From Candidatus Aminicenantota bacterium (lineage in GTDB: Bacteria > Acidobacteriota > UBA6911 > RPQK01 > JAJDTT01), in the NCBI GenBank assembly GCA_026706325.1, contig JAPOYZ010000326.1:1-5870 (forward strand): a DNA stretch of 5,870 nt, in the 5' to 3' direction. Numbering within the stretch: the first letter of the stretch is position 1; the number at the start of each line of letters is the position of its first letter. Positions 1-4,105 of the stretch are shown in pieces. The translations under genes were made by a program, and so were the position numbers. The notes under the pieces were generated by a model that worked only from the letters and a program-made list of their open reading frames with translations, had not been told where the DNA came from and searched no databases.

Positions 1-1
1 G

Positions 2-139
2 CTAAAGAAGAAGGCCATCGAGTGGATCGTCAGCGATGAAGACGGCTTCCCCTATTGGTGCAAGCTGGCTGACGCCGACCACAGCGCCATCCGACAGCGC
101 CTGCAGGAGCGACTGAACCAACAGTACAACTGTCAGTAG
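2..139 (+). CDS. C-terminal end of an unrecognised protein (partial)
   Basis: An open frame enters from the left edge and stops at TAG 137-139, leaving 45 residues. Codons favour G/C in third position, as in the other genes, which supports real coding. The tail contains AIEWIVSDEDG, an aromatic/Cys stretch (YWCK), then a charged Gln/Arg-rich helix ending NQQYNCQ. The pattern A-x-x-W-I-x-S-D-x, followed by an aromatic segment and a short basic helix, recalls from memory the end of small hypothetical, possibly DNA-binding, bacterial proteins. This is too weak to name a function. The start and most of the protein lie outside the window. A good terminator follows at 203-234, so this gene probably ends its own transcription unit. 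Confidence 0.55.
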   Translation, partial: LKKKAIEWIVSDEDGFPYWCKLADADHSAIRQRLQERLNQQYNCQ

Positions 140-202
140 GCGCTTTCAGAGCTGTCGACGGAATCGCGGACCTGCTGCCACCTTCAAGAACACGTCTATT
201 CC

Positions 203-234
203 AGGAGCGGGGACATTCCTGTCCTCCTCTTTTT
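203..234 (+). terminator. Rho-independent terminator after the left-edge gene
   Basis: The arm at 203-215 folds onto 220-231 around a TTCC tetraloop (216-219). The stem has five Watson-Crick pairs (GGACA/TGTCC), then a G-T and a G-C pair, a bulged C at 208, and five more pairs, one of them G-T. A run of five T (230-234) follows directly. It lies 64 bp after the stop at 139 and upstream of the tRNA promoter, so it separates the two units. Confidence 0.6.
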
Positions 235-304
235 CTCTGACTCCGAACCGGGCGCCGCCACCATCGCGCTTGGTCAACACCTCTTTACTCACGCCTCATC
301 TTCG

Positions 305-333
305 TTGCCTGAAGAATGGGTAATGAATATAAT
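305..333 (+). promoter_or_regulatory. Sigma70-type promoter for tRNA-Asp
   Basis: The -35 box is TTGCCT (305-310, 4 of 6 to TTGACA) and the -10 box is a perfect TATAAT (328-333), with an ideal 17 bp spacer. Transcription should start near 340, about 10 nt before the mature tRNA 5' end at 350. The stretch just after the -10 box is GC-rich (GAGCCC), as is common for stable-RNA promoters under stringent control; that regulation is inferred. It may also drive the transporter gene behind the tRNA. Confidence 0.75.
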
Positions 334-349
334 GAGCCCTAGGCCTAGC

Positions 350-427
350 GGGGCCGTAGTTCAGCTTGGTTAGAACGCCGGCCTGTCACGCCGGAGGTCG
401 CGAGTTCGAGTCTCGTCGGTCCCGCCA
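350..427 (+). tRNA. tRNA-Asp (anticodon GTC), CCA encoded
   Basis: A full cloverleaf can be folded by hand. The acceptor is GGGGCCG (350-356) with CGGTCCC (417-423), containing one G-U pair at 353/420. The D stem is GTTC (359-362) with GAAC (373-376). The anticodon stem is CCGGC (378-382) with GCCGG (390-394) around the loop CTGTCAC, with anticodon GTC at 385-387. The variable region is five bases. The T stem is GCGAG with CTCGT, with loop TTCGAGT. Discriminator G424 is followed by genomic CCA (425-427). G at position 73 and anticodon GTC both fit aspartate. No terminator follows before the transporter gene. Confidence 0.97.
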
Positions 428-445
428 ATCCCGTCACCTTTCCCC

Positions 446-1822
446 GTGAACCCGGCGGCGAGCATGGGGCAGCCCGTCCAGTCTCCCACCCGAGTCCGTT
501 GGCTGGTCTTCGGCTTGGCGTGCGCCTCGTCGTGGATGCTCTACCTGCACCGGTACACCTGGAATTTCATCGGACCCGAGTTGGAGCGGACCCATGGCCT
601 CTCCAAGGCGGAGCTGGGCACGCTCTTCTCCTTCTTCATGCCACCCTACGGAATCTTCCAGATTCCCAGCGGGATCCTGAGCGACCTGGTCGGCCCCCAT
701 CTCTTCCTGGGGCTGATCATGATCCTCTGGTCGCTGGCGCTTCCCCTGCATGCCGCAGCCGGCAGCTTCGCATCGCTGGCCGTGGTCCGGGTTCTCTTCG
801 GCGCCTTCCAGGCGGGCTGCTATCCCAACCTGACCAAGGTCACCCAGGTCTGGTTCCCCCGCAGCCGGCGCACCGTGGTCCAGGGTTGGGTGGCCACCTT
901 CTTCGGCCGGGGCGGCGCGGCCATGTCGCCCATCCTCTTCGGCACCCTGCTCATGGGCTACTGCGGCTTCTCGTGGCGAACCGCATTGGTGTTGTTGGGA
1001 GGAGGAGGGGTCTTTCTGGGCGTCCTCTTCCTGCACCAGTTTCGCAATTCACCGGAAGTGGACCCCAGGACCAACCAGGCCGAGCGGGACCTGATCCGGG
1101 AGGGATCGCCGAAAACGAAACCCGGGGGTTCCCGCGTGCTCCCCTGGCGCCGGGCCGCCCGCAATCGGAGCATGCGCTATTTCATCCTGGGCCAGATCGC
1201 GAGCGCGGCCGCCGACACCATCTACGTTTCCTTCATGGGCGACTATTTCCTGAACGCCAAAGGTGTCGAGATGATCCAGGCGGGCGTGCTGGTGAGCCTG
1301 CCCCTATGGGGAGGAGCCGTGGGAGGCATGGTAGGAGGTTACTGTAACGACTGGGCGATCCAGTGGAGCGGAAGCCGGCGTTGGGGCCGGAGCGTCATCG
1401 GTTTCACCGGCAAGTTCGTGGCCTGCCTGCTGATGCTCGTGACCATCCGCCAGGAGAGCGCGGTGGCGGCCGGGATCTCCCTGTTCGCGGTCAAGTTCTT
1501 CACCGACTGGAGCCAACCGACGGTGTGGGGAACCTGCACCGATCTGGGGGGAAGATATTCGGCGACTCTTTTCGGGATCGTCAACACGTCTGCCAGTGCG
1601 GGGGGCGTTCTCGCCCCGCCGCTGTTCGGTCTGATCCTGGACTACAATACGGCCCGGCAATGGGTGGACGGCGCCTGGGTCCAGACCACCAATTACAATC
1701 CCCTGTTTGTCGTCGTCGCTGCCATGTATCTGGTCAGCGCGGTGACCTGGTTCTTCATCGACTGTACAGAATCCGTGGAAAGCGAGCTCGAGCCGGAGCA
1801 GAGGGCCACACCCCCAACATAG
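446..1822 (+). CDS. Major facilitator superfamily transporter, ACS (anion:cation symporter)-like
   Basis: This is a 458-residue inner-membrane protein, typical of 12-helix MFS carriers. Hydrophobic segments lie at about 18-38, 57-78, 86-103, 109-129, 145-170, 178-197, 244-265, 276-299, 314-334, 338-352, 373-398 and 418-438. A charged cytoplasmic loop (about 198-243) divides the two halves. The helix 2-3 loop (SGILSDLVGP, 75-84) is a degenerate MFS motif A that keeps the Asp. WFPRSRR (136-142) after helix 4 and NSPEVDPR (201-208) after helix 6 resemble the anion:cation symporter group, whose members carry hexuronates, phthalates and other organic acids. The substrate cannot be read from the sequence. 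The start is GTG 446; ATG 464 (residue 7) is an equally plausible start, and neither has a clear Shine-Dalgarno. It lies 18 bp behind tRNA-Asp and converges on the OCD-family gene, with 10 bp between the stops. Confidence 0.9.
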   Translation: MNPAASMGQPVQSPTRVRWLVFGLACASSWMLYLHRYTWNFIGPELERTHGLSKAELGTLFSFFMPPYGIFQIPSGILSDLVGPHLFLGLIMILWSLALPLHAAAGSFASLAVVRVLFGAFQAGCYPNLTKVTQVWFPRSRRTVVQGWVATFFGRGGAAMSPILFGTLLMGYCGFSWRTALVLLGGGGVFLGVLFLHQFRNSPEVDPRTNQAERDLIREGSPKTKPGGSRVLPWRRAARNRSMRYFILGQIASAAADTIYVSFMGDYFLNAKGVEMIQAGVLVSLPLWGGAVGGMVGGYCNDWAIQWSGSRRWGRSVIGFTGKFVACLLMLVTIRQESAVAAGISLFAVKFFTDWSQPTVWGTCTDLGGRYSATLFGIVNTSASAGGVLAPPLFGLILDYNTARQWVDGAWVQTTNYNPLFVVVAAMYLVSAVTWFFIDCTESVESELEPEQRATPPT

Positions 1823-1828
1823 AGGGGG
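1811..1828. terminator. Short GC hairpin between convergent genes (weak bidirectional terminator candidate)
   Basis: CCCCC (1811-1815) can pair with GGGGG (1824-1828) around an 8-base loop that includes the transporter's TAG stop. It sits exactly where the transporter and the OCD-family gene meet tail to tail, where a shared terminator is expected. No T-run follows on either strand and the stem is only five pairs, so it may be chance. Confidence 0.22.
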
Positions 1829-1832
1829 GCGG

Positions 1833-2813
1833 TCAGAGCTCGGCCCAGATCCCGAATTCTTCCTCGGCCGCCAGATCGTAGATGCGGCGGGCGACGGCCG
1901 CGTCCTGGATGGCCATTCCGGTCCCGTCGAAGAGGGTGATCTCGTCGTCGGACGTGCGGCCCTCGACGGTGCCGTTGATCACTTGGCCCAGAGTTCCCCT
2001 GATGTCGTCCCGGTCGATATGGCCCTTCTCCAGCGGCTCCGAGACCTCGCCCAAATGGCAGATCTGCTCCAGGTGGTCGCCGAAGATGGTGCACCGCGCG
2101 TGCACGCCATTGGCCAATTCCTGTTTCCAGGCTTGATCGGCCCCCATGCAGGAGAAGTGCATCCCGGGTCGTAACCAGTCCTTCTGAACGATAGGGACGG
2201 TGGTATTGGTGCAGGTGATGATGACGTCGCTGTTCACGACCAGATCCTGCGGGAGGCGGACCGGCTCCACCGGTCGGCCAAGTTCCTCGGAGAGCTCGGC
2301 AACGTAGCTGTCCAGGGCTTTGGGAAAGGAGTCGTAGACCCGGATCTCCTCAAAGGACCGGACCTGGACGGCGGCTCTCAGCGCGTGCCTCCCCTGATAT
2401 CCGGCTCCCAGGATCCCCAGCGTCCGAACGTCGGTCCGGGCCAGGTGCTTGACGGCCACTGCCGCCGAGGCTCCGGTTCTGAGCCCGGTCACCCAGGACC
2501 CGTCCATCAGGGCCAGAGGCTTTCCCGTGTCGGGATCGAACAGCGAGATCTGCGAGAGAATGTTGGGCAGATTCCGCTTGGGATTCTCCTCCCGGCCCTG
2601 TCCCAGCTTCATGGCCAGCACATCCAGGTCCGGGAGCATGCTGGCCATGCAGGCGCTGATGCCGCCCGGGACCTGGAAGATGAGTTTTTTGGGAAGGATG
2701 TCGTTTCCCTTCTCATGGTTGGCGAAGGCCTGCTCCACCATGTCGATGGCCTCTTGGATGCTGAATCGTGTGATGATCTCCTTCTGGCTGATGATCAGAA
2801 TCGGGTAAGCCAC
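1833..2813 (-). CDS. Ornithine cyclodeaminase / mu-crystallin family NAD(P)-dependent enzyme
   Basis: A 326-residue cytoplasmic enzyme of usual family length. The family includes ornithine and lysine cyclodeaminases, archaeal alanine dehydrogenase, ketimine (pyrroline/piperideine-2-carboxylate) reductases and mu-crystallin. Key positions match: Lys69 in AMKLG and Arg112-Thr113 in GLRTGASA, which bind substrate; a Rossmann fingerprint GAGYQG (136-141); Asp226 in MGADQAWKQEL, the position of the cyclodeaminase catalytic Asp; and the C-terminal family signature ITLFDGTGMAIQDAA (292-306). The exact reaction cannot be assigned, as members with different activities share these residues. The start is GTG 2813, chosen because AGGAGGA lies 7 nt upstream and the frame matches the family from about residue 5. 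The same frame stays open upstream to 3197, but that part is antisense-like noise inside the aminotransferase. It overlaps the aminotransferase gene by 19 bp, so the two are probably co-translated. Confidence 0.92.
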   Translation of the reverse strand: MAYPILIISQKEIITRFSIQEAIDMVEQAFANHEKGNDILPKKLIFQVPGGISACMASMLPDLDVLAMKLGQGREENPKRNLPNILSQISLFDPDTGKPLALMDGSWVTGLRTGASAAVAVKHLARTDVRTLGILGAGYQGRHALRAAVQVRSFEEIRVYDSFPKALDSYVAELSEELGRPVEPVRLPQDLVVNSDVIITCTNTTVPIVQKDWLRPGMHFSCMGADQAWKQELANGVHARCTIFGDHLEQICHLGEVSEPLEKGHIDRDDIRGTLGQVINGTVEGRTSDDEITLFDGTGMAIQDAAVARRIYDLAAEEEFGIWAEL

Positions 2814-3946
2814 TGTCGTATCCTCCTGAGTCCCTCCCGGATGGTTTCCGGACCCACCGCATATGAAATTCTGAAGGCCCGGTGGCAAGACTCGCCGAAG
2901 CCGGTTCCGGGAATGCAACAGACTCGCGCCTCCTCCAGGAGGCGCAGGCAAAACGTGTCCGCATCCAGGTCCAGATCGAACCTGGGAAAGATGTAGAAGG
3001 CCCCTCCGGGCGTGTAGCTGGAGAGATGCGGGACGTCTCGAAGCAGGTCCACGGCGAGATTGCGCCGTTCCCGGTACTCGGAAACCATGGGGGGAATGAA
3101 ACTCTGATCTCCGGTCAGCGCCTCGATTCCGGCCCACTGGCCCGGCGTGTTGGCCACGGTGGTGGTAAATGTGTGGAGCTTTTGCAGGAGCCGCCAATTG
3201 GAATGGCCCGTCACGACCCAGCCGACCCGGATGCCGGTCATGGCGTAGGTCTTGGACAGGCTGTGGAACACGAAGAGACGGTCCCGGTCGGGCTCCAGCG
3301 TGAGCATGGAGGGGTAATTCCCGTAGCGGTCGTAAACCAACTGCTCATAGACTTCGTCCGAACCTAATAGCAGATCGTGCCTCCGCGCCACCGCGGCCAG
3401 CTCCCGGAGCACCTCCACCGGATAAGTCGAACCGGTGGGATTGCAGGGGGAGTTGACCAGGATCATCCTGGTTTGGGGAGTGACGGCGGCTTCGACCGCA
3501 CTGGGATCCGGTATATATCCGTCTTCGACTCGGGTCACCACGGAGACGGGCACCCCTCCGATCATTTGAATGAACGGAGCGTAGACAACGAAAGCGGGTT
3601 CCAGCAGGATGACTTCGTCGCCGGGACTGATGAAGGCCTGCAGCGTCAGGGTGATGGCCTCCACGGCGCCGTCGGTGACCAGGATCTCTTCGGGATGGAC
3701 TTGAACGCCCTGGGTTCTCTCATAGTAGCCGCCGATGGCCTCCCGGAATTCGGGAACGCCCGAGTCCAGCGCGTAGCGGGTCTTCCCATCGTGAAGGGCC
3801 TGCACCATGGCGTCGATGACCGGACCGGGAGTCGAGAAATCGGGTTGCCCGATGGAGAGATGAACCACGTCTTCCTTCCCCGCAGCCTCGTTGAACATCA
3901 TGCGGATACTGGAGGGCGGAAGATCGACGACACTTCTTCTTGGCAT
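2795..3946 (-). CDS. Class I/II PLP-dependent aminotransferase (fold type I)
   Basis: A 383-residue cytoplasmic enzyme that swaps an amino group between an amino acid and a 2-oxo acid. The AspC-like layout is complete: GQPDFSTP (33-40) near the N terminus, TRYALDSGVPEFREAI (56-71), TDGAVEA (91-97) at the phosphate-binding turn, NSPCNPTG (165-172) with the PLP-binding Asn169, SDEVYE (196-201) with Asp197 for the pyridine nitrogen and Tyr200, SLSKTYAMTGIRVGW (229-243) with Schiff-base Lys232 and Arg240, and AFRISYA (357-363) with Arg359 for the substrate carboxylate. Substrate is not predictable; aspartate, aromatic, branched or basic amino acids are all possible. ATG 3946 is the first possible start, because an in-frame TAA lies five codons upstream; no clear Shine-Dalgarno precedes it. 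It is the first gene of an operon with the OCD-family enzyme. Confidence 0.93.
   Translation of the reverse strand: MPRRSVVDLPPSSIRMMFNEAAGKEDVVHLSIGQPDFSTPGPVIDAMVQALHDGKTRYALDSGVPEFREAIGGYYERTQGVQVHPEEILVTDGAVEAITLTLQAFISPGDEVILLEPAFVVYAPFIQMIGGVPVSVVTRVEDGYIPDPSAVEAAVTPQTRMILVNSPCNPTGSTYPVEVLRELAAVARRHDLLLGSDEVYEQLVYDRYGNYPSMLTLEPDRDRLFVFHSLSKTYAMTGIRVGWVVTGHSNWRLLQKLHTFTTTVANTPGQWAGIEALTGDQSFIPPMVSEYRERRNLAVDLLRDVPHLSSYTPGGAFYIFPRFDLDLDADTFCLRLLEEARVCCIPGTGFGESCHRAFRISYAVGPETIREGLRRIRQWLTRF
2822..2827 (-). promoter_or_regulatory. Strong Shine-Dalgarno fixing the GTG start of the OCD-family gene
   Basis: On the minus strand AGGAGG is followed by 8 nt and then GTG (2813-2811). The site lies inside the last codons of the aminotransferase gene. 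It decides the start: the next in-frame ATG is 24 codons later, inside the conserved N-terminal region, and the longer upstream frame has no family similarity. Confidence 0.85.
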
Positions 3947-3997
3947 GGGAGCGGTCGCTTAAACTAGACTGGAGTGGGTTTCCAGGGACGAAATTTT
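3947..3997. other. Short divergent intergenic region between the aminotransferase operon and the ankyrin gene
   Basis: Only 51 bp separate the two start codons. On + it holds an AGGGA (3984-3988), 9 nt before the ankyrin ATG, as a modest ribosome site. A poor + promoter is conceivable: TTGGCA (3940-3945) and TAGACT (3965-3970), but the 19 bp spacer and 4/6 -10 box make it unconvincing. The in-frame stops TAA (minus, 3961-3959) and TAG (plus, 3965-3967) limit how far upstream either start can lie. Confidence 0.45.
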
Positions 3998-4021
3998 ATG
4001 TTCCGAGGCACCGGATATCAA
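3993..4021 (-). promoter_or_regulatory. Sigma70-type promoter for the aminotransferase/OCD operon
   Basis: Read on the minus strand, TTGATA (4021-4016, 5 of 6 to TTGACA), a 17 bp spacer and TAAAAT (3998-3993, 5 of 6 to TATAAT) form a good promoter. It would give a leader of roughly 40 nt before ATG 3946. The -10 box overlaps the first base of the ankyrin gene's ATG and the -35 box lies in codons 7-8 of that gene. The match is good but based on sequence alone. Confidence 0.5.
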
Positions 4022-4105
4022 GTACGGGCAAGGCCGGGACCGCGGGGCGGGGAGTTCCTCGCCCAGTGTTTGGTTCTCGGTCTTCTGGCGTCCAACGTGT
4101 TCGCC
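3998..4105 (+). other. Signal peptide of the ankyrin protein
   Basis: Codons 1-36. Arg at 3, 10, 12 and 16 give a basic n-region, 20-31 is an uncharged hydrophobic core, and V-F-A with a following Ala (34-37) fits the small-x-small cleavage rule. The n-region is long (about 19 residues) and contains Glu19, so the true start could be slightly different. There is no twin-arginine motif. Confidence 0.7.

Noticed and set aside
350..427. tRNA-Asp as an integration (attachment) site for a mobile element
   Set aside because: No integrase gene, and no repeat of the tRNA 3' end was noticed elsewhere in the window; the neighbours look like ordinary chromosomal genes.
434..1036. Minus-strand open frame of 200 codons under the transporter
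   Set aside because: The translation is rich in Glu, Gly, His and Gln with no fold signature; the plus-strand transporter explains the region, and the frame would also run towards the tRNA.
2814..3197. N-terminal extension of the OCD-family frame to 3197 (about 128 extra residues)
   Set aside because: It lies wholly inside the aminotransferase gene in another frame, has no family similarity, and the strong Shine-Dalgarno marks GTG 2813 as the start.
3998..4072. Lipoprotein signal (LAQC at residues 21-24) in the ankyrin protein
   Set aside because: Gln before the Cys breaks the lipobox rule, and the Cys lies at the start of the hydrophobic core, not after it.
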